From Allium sativum (taxonomy: Eukaryota > Streptophyta > Magnoliopsida > Asparagales > Amaryllidaceae), in assembly GCA_030737875.1 (NCBI GenBank), contig CM060909.1:26309659-26373658 (forward strand): a stretch of DNA of 64,000 nucleotides. The letters are read 5' to 3'. Positions 47,925 to 59,180 of the stretch are shown here, in pieces (within the stretch, counting starts at the first letter, position 1; every line of letters begins with the position of its first letter). The position numbers and the translations under genes are program-made. The notes beneath the pieces were generated by a model, which did no database searches, was not told where the DNA came from, and saw only the letters and a program-made list of their open reading frames with translations.

Positions 47925-48135
47925 GATGCAAGTTTGGTTGATCATTATGATATGCAAGTTTGCCATGATATGCAAGTTTACTATGTCATGTTATGCAAGT
48001 TTGACATGTTATGATATGCAAGTTTACCAAGTTATGTTATGCAAGTTTGATATGCAAGATTGTCATATGATATGCAAGTTATGTTATGCAAGTTTGGGTT
48101 GATCATTTTGTTCATGTTATCATGTTATGCAAGCT
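47925..48135 (+). repeat. ATGCAAGTTT repeat cluster in solo LTR
   Basis: Nine to ten copies of ATGCAAG(T/A)T(T) at 13-25 bp spacing downstream of the TATA box. It corresponds in place to GGATCTA repeats in Tk2 and AGATCT repeats in Tk1. Confidence 0.8.
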
Positions 48136-48673
48136 TATCTTGGGTTTATGAGCTTAAAGCTTCAAGCTTTATGCTAAAGGTTGCATTTTGGCAACATGTT
48201 AGTTATCATATCTCTTATGATAACTTGCATGTGAGGCTAAATGCGAACTCATGGCCATTTCTACATGTCATTTATCACCATGTATCACCAATATGCTAAG
48301 TTTGGTTTTATGCATGCTTTTGAGGCCTAAAAATGTAATATGCAAGTATATGAACATATGTACATTTCATATGCCACCATGTTAAACTTGTGGCTTCAAC
48401 ACCTTTATGTCATGATTATGCCAAGTTCCCTCTTTCTATCCTTTATGCGCTATTGCGATATGTAAGCGATGGGATTGCGTTTGGGGTTGGGTAAACTTAA
48501 AAGACATAAAAACATAAGATTGGGAATTTACCTATTAAGTTAGGTCTACTCATTGGGAATTTACCTATTAAGTTAGGTCTACCCAAATTCTTGAAAACTT
48601 GTAACATGTTTTGGAAACATGATGGACATGACACTTAGAAAATATAAGTGTGACCAACTCGAGGTTGGGTTGA

Positions 48674-48835
48674 GTTTGTAGCGTAAAACTACCCGGAACC
48701 GACTGGCTTAACTAGTTGCTACAAACAAGAGGACCCAATGTGAGAAGTTGGTCATGTTGTACCTTGAACCCGAGGTTAGACCAAGTTGTGGTGTAAAGCT
48801 ACCCGGACCCGCCCGGCTTAACTAGTAACCACAAC
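48674..48835 (+). other. Predicted twin RNA hairpins in solo LTR
   Basis: Stem 1: GTTTGTAGC (48674-48682) with GCTACAAAC (48718-48726), perfect. Stem 2: GTTGTGGT (48785-48792) with ACCACAAC (48828-48835), perfect. The inner pair is CTA/TAG here versus CTG/CAG in the other LTRs, a change on both sides. Confidence 0.68.
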
Positions 48836-49655
48836 AAGGTCTAATGTGAGAGGTTAAGGCACATTAAATTAATTAATGCCTCATGATTAAGGTTAAGTCA
48901 TGGTCCACTTAATACTTAACCAATTTGGGCTTGGTAGATTAATCAGGGTTAAGTCGTGAACTCATCGTTACACTTAACCAAGTTAATCCATGATTAGCAA
49001 GAGGGTTAAACCGTACTTAACCCACTAGAAAATCCTAGCAATGGGGGTCCACTCCAGCAGTAATCCCAAGTTTGTATCATTAAGACCCTAGGGACTAGGC
49101 TAGGGTGGGGGCACGATTACTGGACTTGAGGTAAGTGACCAAAAACGACGGCAGAGTGGTACGCCGATGTAGTTCCGGACGGACTATGGTCGTGCACGTA
49201 GTCCGTATTTGGAGAAGTCAAGCATGGGTACCAGTAGATCTGGACTGTGCACTTATGTTCATGGTGTCCAGGGGTTGACACCCTAGGGCTTGATACACCC
49301 GACGGGAGACCCGGCACAGTCTGACTACAATTATGTTTGGGCCGTATTGACACCAACACGTGACGAGTTAGGCTTAGGGAGCCGATCGACTAGACCGTTT
49401 GGTTGGACCTCGTATTAGGGTCACTTCATGTTATTGGGCCAAAGCTTGGGCCAAGGAATCAATACTTGTTTATTCAAGTCATGTTAGCTTGCTAGTACAC
49501 CTGTGGTGCAAAAACCTTAAACCTGATTATGCGATGACACCTTTATCTACCTTGTTAGTTAATCATCATGCTAGTATGTTGTTATCCTTATGTTCATCCC
49601 TGCTTCTCAAGTCAGTTAACTTTATCAGTTTACATTGATTGTAGTAGGGCTTACT

Positions 49656-49670
49656 CAGTCTTTTTGACTG
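49656..49670 (+). other. Conserved CAGTC/GACTG hairpin in solo LTR
   Basis: CAGTC, loop TTTTT, GACTG, then a pyrimidine run and CCCCAG/GTTCTC at about 49705-49725. Confidence 0.6.
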
Positions 49671-50859
49671 ACCTGTTTTTCTTTCGCCTCTTTTCTTCCG
49701 TTCCCCCCCCCCCTCCCCAGGTTCTCAGGGTGGGAATATTGGAGCTTAGCTTGGATTTCTGATCACTTGCTTGTGGGATTTTAGCTCATGTACGGTCTTG
49801 ACATGAAGCTAGCTATGGTCATCACTTATTTTGGGGATTAGTACTTATGTATTTCAGTTTTTCAGTTGATGTTGTTTTTATCTAGACTTGTTTATTTGGA
49901 AAGTTGACATTATATTGTACCAGACTGGTTTTGAAATGGTTTGAAATCTTTTGCTATTTTATCTATGTTATTTACTCTATTTACATATATACATATGTTC
50001 TTGTTCTGCCTTGATATATCATTATGCATGTTTACCCGATTCAAACGCCCCTCCAAAGTCAGAGTGCTTGCAAGAGCCACCCTGGCGGAGGTGGGGTGTT
50101 ACAGAAACCTTCGTTGAGGCACGAAACTGGCTAAAGGAGACTGAAGACTTGTTTATTATCTTCGATATGGAGGATCATAGGAAAGTTCAATTGGCAGCAT
50201 GGTTGTTGAAAGAGGAAGCCGCATTTTGGTGGGAAGTTACCAACGCTACCAGGCCAGTTGAGACTTTGGCAGACTTTAGAGAGTGGTTTGGGCTTAAATT
50301 CTTATCATCAGCAGAAGAGAACCTTCAGATGGAGAGGTTCCTAGCACTTAAGCAAGGGGACATGACCGTTAGGGAGTACGTGAATAAGTTTAATCAGCTT
50401 GCTAGGTTGGGATTGGACTTGGTTAACACAGCTCAGAAGAAGGCTGTACGCTTGGCTCGAGGATTGAACGAGCCACTACACAGTTTGGCCATAACTCATA
50501 TACCCATGGGGGCGACCTTTGAAAGCTTGGTGGATATGGCCCTACTTCATGAGGAAGACAAGAATAGCAAGAAGGAGGTCAAGCCTAATGAGACTCAGAA
50601 TAAGAAGGTTGACTTCAAGAAGGGAGGCAATAAGAATAACAAGAATAACAAGAACAACAATAGTTACAAACCACGTGAGAGAAGGAAGTGCAACTTTTGT
50701 GATATTACGGGACATCTAGCTAAAGACTGTAGAAGGAAGAAGAGGAAGTTGGGTGAATGCTTTCATTGTGGAGATACTGGACACATCAGCAAAGATTGCC
50801 CTAAGAAGCAAGGCCAGGGGCAAGGGCAGGCCCAGCGAGCAGGACCTTCTGGAGGGTAG

Positions 50860-51375
50860 TTGCATGCTCTCATCACCACTCCAACACTTGACTGAGGTAG
50901 TAATATTTCCGTAGAAAGCCTTGTTTACATTTATAAATTTCCTGTTCGAACCTTATTTGACTCTAGCGCATCGCATACTTTTATTTCTTCTGATGTTGTT
51001 AAAAATCTGCACCTAAGTACTAGTCTTGTTGAGGATCCCGTTATAGTTTCAAATCCAATTCGGGGCTCCGCTCATTTATCTATGATGTGTGTGGATTTGA
51101 GGATTTCTATCTTAAGCGTAGAATTCATGTGTAATGCTTATGTTCTCGGATTTATGGGATACGGTTTGTTCCTAGGTATGGATTGGCTGTCCAATTATGG
51201 AGTCATTCTTGATTGTGAACGAAGGGTGGTGAGGCTCATGACTCGCCTTGGTAATACCCTTGAGATTTCTTGTAACCCTAAGGGTCCGGTCATGTTGTGT
51301 TATCTTGAATCTCTTGACTCGTCCATCGACAATTTGCAATCTGTAAGAGTGGTCCGAATATCCAGATGTCTTTGA
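50860..51375 (+). pseudogene. Tk2 protease region, active site altered
   Basis: Same frame as gag, separated by the TAG at 50857 and a TGA at 50893-50895. The active-site block reads LFDSSASHTFIS: the D-S-G triad of retroviral-type aspartic proteases is D-S-S, from a single GGC to AGC type change at 50965-50967. Downstream GLFLGMDWLSNYG is the conserved second block. It would cleave the polyprotein if intact. Frame ends at the TGA after 51373. Confidence 0.82.
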
Positions 51376-52238
51376 TGAGGTGAAGGGGTTACCTCCTAAA
51401 TGCGAGATAGACTTCCGAATTTATCTTGTTGATAATGCCAAGCCAGTTTCATTGCCCATTAGGCAAATGGCCCCACGAGAAAGAAGATAGCTTAGTAAAC
51501 AAGTTAAGGAGTTGCTTGAGAAAAATTTCATAAGACGAAGCATTTCTGAATGGGGTGCTCCGGTGGTATTCGCTACTAAGGCGGATGGTTCGCTTCGTCT
51601 ATGCGTAGATTATCGTGAGTTAAACAAGCTAACTAAGAAAAATAGACACCTACTACCAAGAATCTACGATTCGTTTGACCAGCTTGTGGGAGCATCTATT
51701 TTCTCTCAACTCGATCTAGCCACAGGATTCCATCATCTTAGAGTGCTGAGGATAGCATTGACAAAACTGTGTTTAGGACTCCAGATGGGTTCTTCGAATG
51801 ACTCGTCATGCAGTTTGGGTTAACGAATGCACCCGCACACTTTGTAGATTTGATGAGTAGGGTGTTTTGGGAGTTCCTTAACAAGTTTGTAGTGGTTATC
51901 ATGGACGATATTTTGATCTTCTTAAAGGATGAAGAAGAGCATGCTAGACATCTCAAGGAAGACATGGATACGCTTAGAGCACACCAGTTAAAGGCTAAGT
52001 TCTCCAAATGCCATTTTTGGAGGAAGGAAGTTCGGTTTCTTGGACATGTAGTTTCTAAGCAAGGCATAGCCGTGGACCCCGCAAAGGTAGTTGCGGTGCA
52101 AGACTGGAAAATTCCTAAGAACGCAACGGAGGTGAGAAGCTTTCCCAGTTTTGCAGGCTATTATAGGAAGTTCATTAAGGACTTCGCTAAGATTTCAGCC
52201 CCTCTTACTAGGTTAACGAAGAAAACCTAGCGTAGTTT
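51376..52238 (+). pseudogene. Tk2 reverse transcriptase, truncated
   Basis: Starts with GLPPKCEIDF, then [18 protein letters not shown] and VDYRELNK (frame 51512-51823), then [13 protein letters not shown] frameshift near 51745 and a TGA near 51797 precede the frame 51808-52230, with [11 protein letters not shown] and the catalytic box as VIMDDILIF (both Asp kept). It ends after PLTRLTKKT, where RNase H should follow. Fused at about 52238 to the G LTR. Confidence 0.88.
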
Positions 52239-55184
52239 GTGATCTTAGGAAAAATATTAATTGATTTTTCTATTGAATGATTTGTGAGAACGAAGTAGAA
52301 ATAGGATTTTGGGTCTGAGTTTTTAAGGTCAGAACAGTGTCGAACTGTGTCTCGGTGGTGGGGTTTCGGATGTTCGCACCAGGGGCATTGGAAAGAGGGA
52401 GGAGTTGGCTTCGTATGGCTGAAGTACGGTGGCAAATGGGTACTGGCGGTGCGAGCTGATTTGGTGGGAGTGGTTTTCGATGAATTATAGGTTGAAGCTA
52501 CAGATTTTGATTTCAAAGGTGAATTGCATTTTGGGGTCTGGAATTGTGTTACTAAGAGGAGGAGACATTTGTGGCAATGATTGAGAAGCTGAGTTCATTG
52601 GTGGCATGGTGGTGTAGGCGTATGGTGCACATTGTGCACGGTGGAGTGATTAGCAGATGGTAAATGAGAACGAGTGGAGAAGAAACAACAGATCAGGAAG
52701 CATAGTGTGGCAAGGGTTCATGCATGATTTGATCCATATTTTCATGATGGCCAGGACGTATTATTTGTTTGGATTCTTTGGAGCGATCAGCAAATGTTTT
52801 GATCACTATCTTGGGTGGATGCAAATACAGGAAACACAAGGTAAAAGGAAACGGGCTTTTCGGAATGGGCCGAGTTGGGTCTATTGGTTTTTTTTTCAAG
52901 AAAAATAAAATAAAATTTGTTATTTTAAAATCTTAAGTTTAAATTAATTCATCCTATGATTATAATTTTTACGTATAGAATAAAGAGTAGAGAAGGGAAG
53001 GACACGTTAAGGAAGTCGACGGGAGACTACTTGATTAAACGGGCTCGACTATATTGGATCCGTTAAGATATTCTTATTTAATTGGAATTAAAAGAAAATA
53101 TACAAATAAATAAGCAAATAACAAGAAGAAGAATCGGGAATCTTCTATATTATTTCATAATGGCAGAATAAACGTTACGAGTAAAATTGAATTCGAATAT
53201 GAAATATTTATATATATGTATATATAATATATTAAATAGAAATAAGAGTATAAATAAAATTGATCAATTCATTTCCAAAGATTTTGATATATAAGTGTTG
53301 ATAAATAAAGCGTTCTTCAAGACCAGATATTTCAAATATTTATAGTTTGAAATAAAACGTCGAAATAGTATAGAATGCTATTGTTGTGTTGAGTAATTGT
53401 TATTAATCATATGTTGTGCTATGAAGTGATGAATCGAATATAAATGAGTTAAATAAAACGTTGATACATTTTATTAAATTTTAATCGTTTTGGGTTGATT
53501 ATTGTTCTGAAAATTTGGAATGAGGTTGTATAAGTAATTTACTTGAATGGACATGTCATGAATATATAAGAGATGAACTTGAATAAATAGCTTGACGTAT
53601 CTACACTACGTAAATTTGATAGATAAAACACCGACTATCAAATAAATATTCCTTATACGTTAGTTCGAAGAGACCGGAATGGGAACTGGACCCAAAACCA
53701 ATTCGAACCGACTTTACGTAAACTAACCCGCAGGGACGATTATACAATTTAAAGAATTGAAGACCATAAATCTTCATGAGCGGAAGAAATACTTGTTGAA
53801 ACTCTATGGTTAGCTCCCAGAGATTTTTCAGTAGTGATTCTGTCGTAAGTGAAATATTTGGATTTGCAAGGGACTACTCGCTACTGATCCATAGGAAGAT
53901 CCTTATATTGGATGTAGTAGGAGAATGCATTCGGTTCATCCTGTTCCTGGATGACTTGTACGGACGAATGTCTGACAGAGTATTTCCTGAAAACCACGTA
54001 TGTCGATTTTTACAAATATACCAAGTTGATGGAAAAGAATGGCCCTTCTTTTACATCCAGAATATATTTGTGGACGTCAATTAGTGATTTAACGGATCTG
54101 ACAATATGGCATTCAAAGTAAATAATGGCCAGATGTTCTGAAGGTAAATTCTAACCTCAAGCCTCATCAACCGGGAAATGACAAAAATCGGGCAGGCAGC
54201 ATGGCTATGTGGGTCGCTCCCATTAGGATGTATAATCACCTATCTAGAGAAAATCCATTTCCTTCTTTAATCTACTTCGATGTTGTCCCTTTTTGGGAAA
54301 TGGTGGTTTGAGTCCAACCGTTGGTGATATACATTCGATACACTCAAGCGAAATGAGTGGTCGGTCATGTGTGGGCCAGGTTGCAAGACGTTCTTGTTGA
54401 ACCCAGTGTATTCGCCTCTAGAGATACACTATCGGCAGGTGGTTCCATACCTTGTCATAGTCAGAATCCAATCTCCAATAAGTGCCCGCGGTTTTGAATA
54501 TATACTATGTATGTGGAACGTGAGATGCAAGCGTTCCGCTAGATTAATATTTATTTGTATTTAGATACTATCATCATATCAGAATATATATTTATATGAT
54601 TTCAAAATGTTTTGGGTTATCGTAAGGTAAAAACCATCCGTATTTATGTATGGATCGGTCTTACGATTATCTTTTGTTTCAAAAAGATTTTTGAACGTTA
54701 AATCAAACTATTTAAAATCGTTTACTCACACCAGTCTCATGACTGACCCGAAATTTATTTTTTTGTGTTTTCCTTAAACTCTTGGGTGTCCAAATTTGTA
54801 CGAGCAGTCAAGTGGTTTCAGGATTTTACAGATTCACTTGAAGTAGCTTGGATCAGGAGACTTCAACATTTGTATAGAGTTATTTCCGTTGTATTGTATA
54901 TGTTGTACTCTGATAATATATGTAAGTGTAAACACCAGCTTTGTATTTCATGTATTGTTATATAATATATTTTATTCAGTTCCGCTGTGAGATTCGTTAT
55001 ACTCTGATTCTATTGTGATCAGTTCTTCTTTTTCTTCTATTCTAACTTTCTTCCTTTCTATTTCTCACCCTCTAACTTCTTTCTATTAACGATTTGTAAA
55101 TTTCTGATGGTTGATTAGTCGATATGTGATACAAGAAACGTATTAGTATCGATGATCAGGATCGGAACTTTTCGGGCCGTTACA
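52239..55184 (+). repeat. 5' LTR of G, first half missing
   Basis: Begins GTGATCTTAGG at the fusion with Tk2 and ends GGCCGTTACA. Parallels 59387-62360. The first about 2.9 kb of the LTR, including the promoter, is absent. Contains the hairpin CAGTC/GACTG at 54732-54745. Confidence 0.9.
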
Positions 55185-56500
55185 GTTGGTATCAGAGCAA
55201 AAGTTTAGAAATAACCTTGGCACTGTGGCGTAACTCGATAAAGATAGGGTTAGTGATACCAAAGATTGAGTTTGAATGTATATATATGAGCGCGTATTTG
55301 TAAAATTTATATAAAAACTATTTTATATTGTGTTGATTGATTTGTCGAGTAGATTATGAATTTTGATCAATACGGGATTGAAAACTATACTGATAAGTGT
55401 TTATAAACTCTTGAATAGAGTAATTCTACACAGTATTGTTTTAAAAGCAGGGTAAATAATTTAACTCCAAATTATATTTTGACATAATAATTATTTTCTG
55501 AAATGATTATAAATGGCTGTGTTGATGGCTATTATGATCTGGTAATAGATTACAACATTGAGATGGTAGATATAACCAAATAAAAATTGTATAAGAATAA
55601 ATTATACAAATGAGACTAACCTAAACTAAATTCAAACTAGAACTAGAATTCGAAATCCCAGAAGTTAGAACGATTTTTGATGAAAGATTGTTGGGAAAAA
55701 ATTAGATTGTCGTGGGAAATTCAAAGGTTTTGAAAATAAGAGAGGTGTTTTCAAACTATGTTCAGATTTATTTGAAATAAAATCGAAAATTTAGATTCAG
55801 GAATTTGACAATTTAAATGAGACAAGTCTAGTGGATTTATGCAGTAAAGGTGAACTGAATGGGCTAGAGTTAACTGAGGTTAAGTTGAGTAGAGTTGAAT
55901 TGGTAAGCTAAATTGGATTGGAGTATACAGTGGAATTTGAAGCAGACAGATATATTTGAATAAATCTGGTTCAAAGTAGTAAAGTTAGTAAGTTTTGGGA
56001 TTATTTTCCCAAATATTATCAAGAATATTTCCTTGAAATAAGAAAATGGGGTAATACAGGTTGATAAGAAGCTAAGATATGGAGTCGAGAAATCGGAACC
56101 TAACTGGGGACTGGTTGAGATAAATGATTTCCTGAGCATTGATCTGATGTTGATTTCGGTCTTCGGGGTTGATACTTAAAGAATTATCTTCTTAATGGTT
56201 TACAGTTAGGAGCTGATAAATATGAAAGAATAAGAAGGCGTGAATATGGAATGGAAATATTTTCCAACTAACAAATATTCGTAAGTTATGAATATTACTG
56301 TGATTTATAGCTAAATGCTAATGTATTAACTATAGTGAAAGATTTCAGGTAGATAAACGGTGTGTCATGAATGCCTTGGTTGTTATGGTTATGAGGGGAT
56401 GACCCTTGTTTGTGTTGAAATAAGTCGAAAGATATTAATAAAATTGGAGTCTCCTCGTTACTCTTTAATTTCGAGGACGAATTTTTTTTAAGGGGTATAT
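55185..56500 (+). other. Interior of G: primer site, non-coding, purine tract
   Basis: TGGTATCAGAGC at 55187-55198, no convincing open frame, no gag or pol motif. Ends with TTCGAGGACGAATTTTTTTT and AAGGGG before the 3' LTR at 56501. It could still hold packaging signals. Confidence 0.8.
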
Positions 56501-57951
56501 TGTAGCGACCCAGTTTTTGGACAAATTCTATAATCTATAGATTTATACTAGTAATTGAATTCAAATGGATAGATTTGATTTAAATATTTTAGAAATTCAG
56601 GATAAACAATTTTTATATATTGGTCTAAGTGTATATTCAAATTTATTATATTCATCAGTGTATGAGTATATAAACAAGTAAAACTTGGGGTTTGCTTTAT
56701 ATGAGATGTAAACAAGATAAAATCCAAATCTTGTTATTTATTTTATTTTTTTAAGTAACAAATCAAAATAAGATATTCTTAAATAATTTCTCCTGAAGTG
56801 CTGTAATTTTAGAATTTCATTACCTTGAAAGGAGCAAATTAATGGAATCAAATCAAAAGAAAAATCAAAATACAAAAGAAACAAGTGAACTCTAATATTT
56901 TGATTTAAACATATATATAAGTGGAAACATATGTGTCCACAAGTTAACATAAGCAAGAAACTTTGAATTCAAAAAGATATATTTTGTATTGTATATTGAT
57001 TATAGAAAATAGTATATATTGTGTAAAATTCAAAATTTAAGTTTATTTTATTTGGTATATATAAATAGAAATGAAAGTATATGTGTACAAAAGGCATATA
57101 TGAGAATATAAAAAGTTGTTTGATGCATACATAAGATGAAAGTAGATAAAATGATAAATATATGGATTTAAAAATAAGTACATATTATATATATATCGAA
57201 ATGTATGCATATACATACATATATAGTTATATATATAGTTATATATATATACATAAAGATGGAAGGCAAAAAGTTTAATTCCAGGATAAACAAAATCATT
57301 TGCAAAACAAACAAAGCACATAATTAGCAACATATATGCATACTAGTATAAAAGTGGAATGGACATGGAAGTCTAAATCAAAATTCTAGAAAAATGTGAA
57401 TGAAAAGGGACAATACTGCAAGTATACAAAACAAATATAGGGTATGCAAGTTGAAAGATACAATAGCCTGCAAGTGTACAATAGTGACAAGAATAGCACA
57501 TGCATTAAAAAGAATAGATTTAGACAGCTGGGAAAAAGGAAGCAAATGACTAGCGTACGAATAGTAGGCCTGAAATAGATTTCAGGCAATACATGTGCTA
57601 ACCCTGTATATACAGTGCATAGCCAAAAGGAAAGGATATCAAAGCAAATATGACCATGTGCTCAAATCTGAAATCAGCTTAGCATTTATTTTGATAGGGA
57701 AGGAAGGATCAAATCCATCTAAAAAGTGTTTTTCTTAGAGACTAAGGATGGACTTGTTTATATATATGGTACATGCACATGTATTGGTGCAGAAATAAAC
57801 AGGAATGGCAGTGGTTCTTAGAAGCAAAGGTTAGAAGATTTTCTTTGATTCAATTGTAACATCAAAACATCAAACATCACACCCTGAAATCGGACTGCTG
57901 TATACCTTCCTGTTTAACACCTTCCCAACATATAGCCTACCTTTGATCACA

Positions 57952-57959
57952 TATAAATA
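57952..57959 (+). promoter_or_regulatory. TATA box of G LTR
   Basis: TATAAATA followed by a pyrimidine/A-rich leader (CACCACAATTACACACAC). Best candidate promoter of the LTR. Confidence 0.5.
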
Positions 57960-58070
57960 CCCTACTACACCACAATTACACACACAAAAATCTTTTTAAA
58001 ACTGAAATATAAGATGGCCGAGAACAGAGCAAAAGCCTGGAAAACTAATCGAAAGACAACTGGACTTTCT

Positions 58071-59180
58071 GGTGAGTAAACACTTCAATCTCTTTTATGT
58101 TTATATGATAGTTTCAAACTTCATATACGATGATATGTACCCCGCAGATTTAACTTGAATATCGAAGTGTTTAATTATGATTTGAGTATTTAACATATAT
58201 GAGAAAACTGGAAATACAGTAGCATGATTTGTGAGTAAACATTTGAATTTTTCTTTACGATTGATGGTTTAGCTATTGTTGATTCAAACCATGGATATAC
58301 CTATATAAATTGATTATTTGAAGTTTCTTAAAGGTTGATCTATGAATGTAGATAGCTTAAGATTAGAGTTTGAACAATTAGGAACAAAAGTAAAACATAA
58401 AGTAAGATATAAGGTGAGTAAACACCCTTGCCCTGTTTTCATTTTTCGAATCCGTGATTGTTTGTTTTGATTTCAAACATATACATGTAGAATACACATC
58501 CGATTTATGTTTTGTGTGAATGGAATACCGAAATAGGTTACTTAAAGTAAATCCTGGATAACAAATATAAAATATGAAACTAATAAGCTATATGTGTAAA
58601 CAAGACACAAAGACACGGTAAGCAATATAGGTGAGCAAAAACCAACAATTTTTATTACCGTTTATTAATTTAACTCTTTTGTATGTATGTGCCCATCCAA
58701 TTTAATGTAAGTATTGAAGTTTCTTATGGGATTTATCAGTGAGAATACATCGATTAACATGCAAGATTTGAATAACCTGCAACTGAATTAAAGCAATAGA
58801 CGAACAAAGGAAACATAGTAGTATATCTATGCAGTGGGTAAACTCTAAACCTTACACCCTGAAAATCTATTTCATTGTTATATATTCATGGACCCAAATA
58901 CGTGTATTTATGAAGTACTATGGACCCATACAACATTATATATAGGTTGTTATTATACCTAAAAACAATTGTTATATGCCTGTATATTTAAGACAGTTAT
59001 ATATTCATGCTCAGATGATACAGAAAATCAATGATTTAAAATCCTAGTATGTATTAAATTTTATGATTAACATGAAAGTTTTTCACTGATTTCTGAAGTA
59101 CATTTTAAAAGTAGTTTTACTCCAAACCTTAATATATATTACTCTAACTCATCAAGTTACAGTAAGAGGTGAGAAAAACT
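58071..59180 (+). repeat. Degenerate repeats each with a GGTGAGTAAAC-like site
   Basis: Sites at 58071 (GGTGAGTAAAC), 58231 (GTGAGTAAAC), 58413 (GGTGAGTAAAC), 58630 (GGTGAGCAAAA), 58834 (GTGGGTAAAC) and 59168 (GGTGAGAAAAAC), spaced 160-334 bp. A purine-rich stretch precedes and a pyrimidine-rich one follows most of them; TTTCAAAC or TTCAAACC recurs in three units. They match the plant 5' splice-site consensus. Confidence 0.6.

Larger units (their letters stand above)
47093..50103 (+). mobile_element. Solo Tekay LTR inserted in Tk2 gag
   Basis: Starts TGTAACAACCCG and ends GTGTTACA, 3011 bp, with no interior and no primer site. It is flanked by the perfect 5-bp repeat GAAAC (47088-47092 and 50104-50108). 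Such solo LTRs arise by recombination between the two LTRs of a full element. Related to, but clearly different from, the Tk2 LTR. Confidence 0.96.
46884..50859 (+). pseudogene. Tk2 gag, split by a solo LTR
   Basis: First part 46884-47092 begins MSNLSLPKGVPVLG and has a proline-rich run. The second part continues from 50104 to the TAG at 50857-50859. Skipping the LTR and one target-duplication copy leaves the frame unbroken, so gag was open when it was hit. The second part has the retrotransposon gag core (AAWLLKEEAAFWWE, FREWFGLKFL, YVNKFNQLARLG), a basic Asn/Lys-rich tract, and two CX2CX4HX4C zinc knuckles (CNFCDITGHLAKDC and CFHCGDTGHISKDC) that bind the RNA genome. The ATG at 49951 of the longer frame lies in the solo LTR and is not a real start. 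Confidence 0.88.
44063..52238 (+). mobile_element. Tekay-type element Tk2, 3' part lost
   Basis: 5' LTR 44063-46693, primer site 46696-46707, gag start 46884, solo LTR inserted in gag (47093-50103), gag end 50859, protease and reverse transcriptase up to about 52238, where it is fused to a truncated G-family LTR. RNase H, integrase, chromodomain and 3' LTR are missing. Confidence 0.88.

Noticed and set aside
49951..50103. N-terminal extension of the gag frame upstream of 50104
   Set aside because: These codons are solo LTR sequence read through into gag; the real gag start is at 46884.
53806..54564. Short open frames also present at 61075-61742
   Set aside because: The duplication is explained by the two LTRs of G. 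The frames have no start context, domain or bias suggesting a protein.
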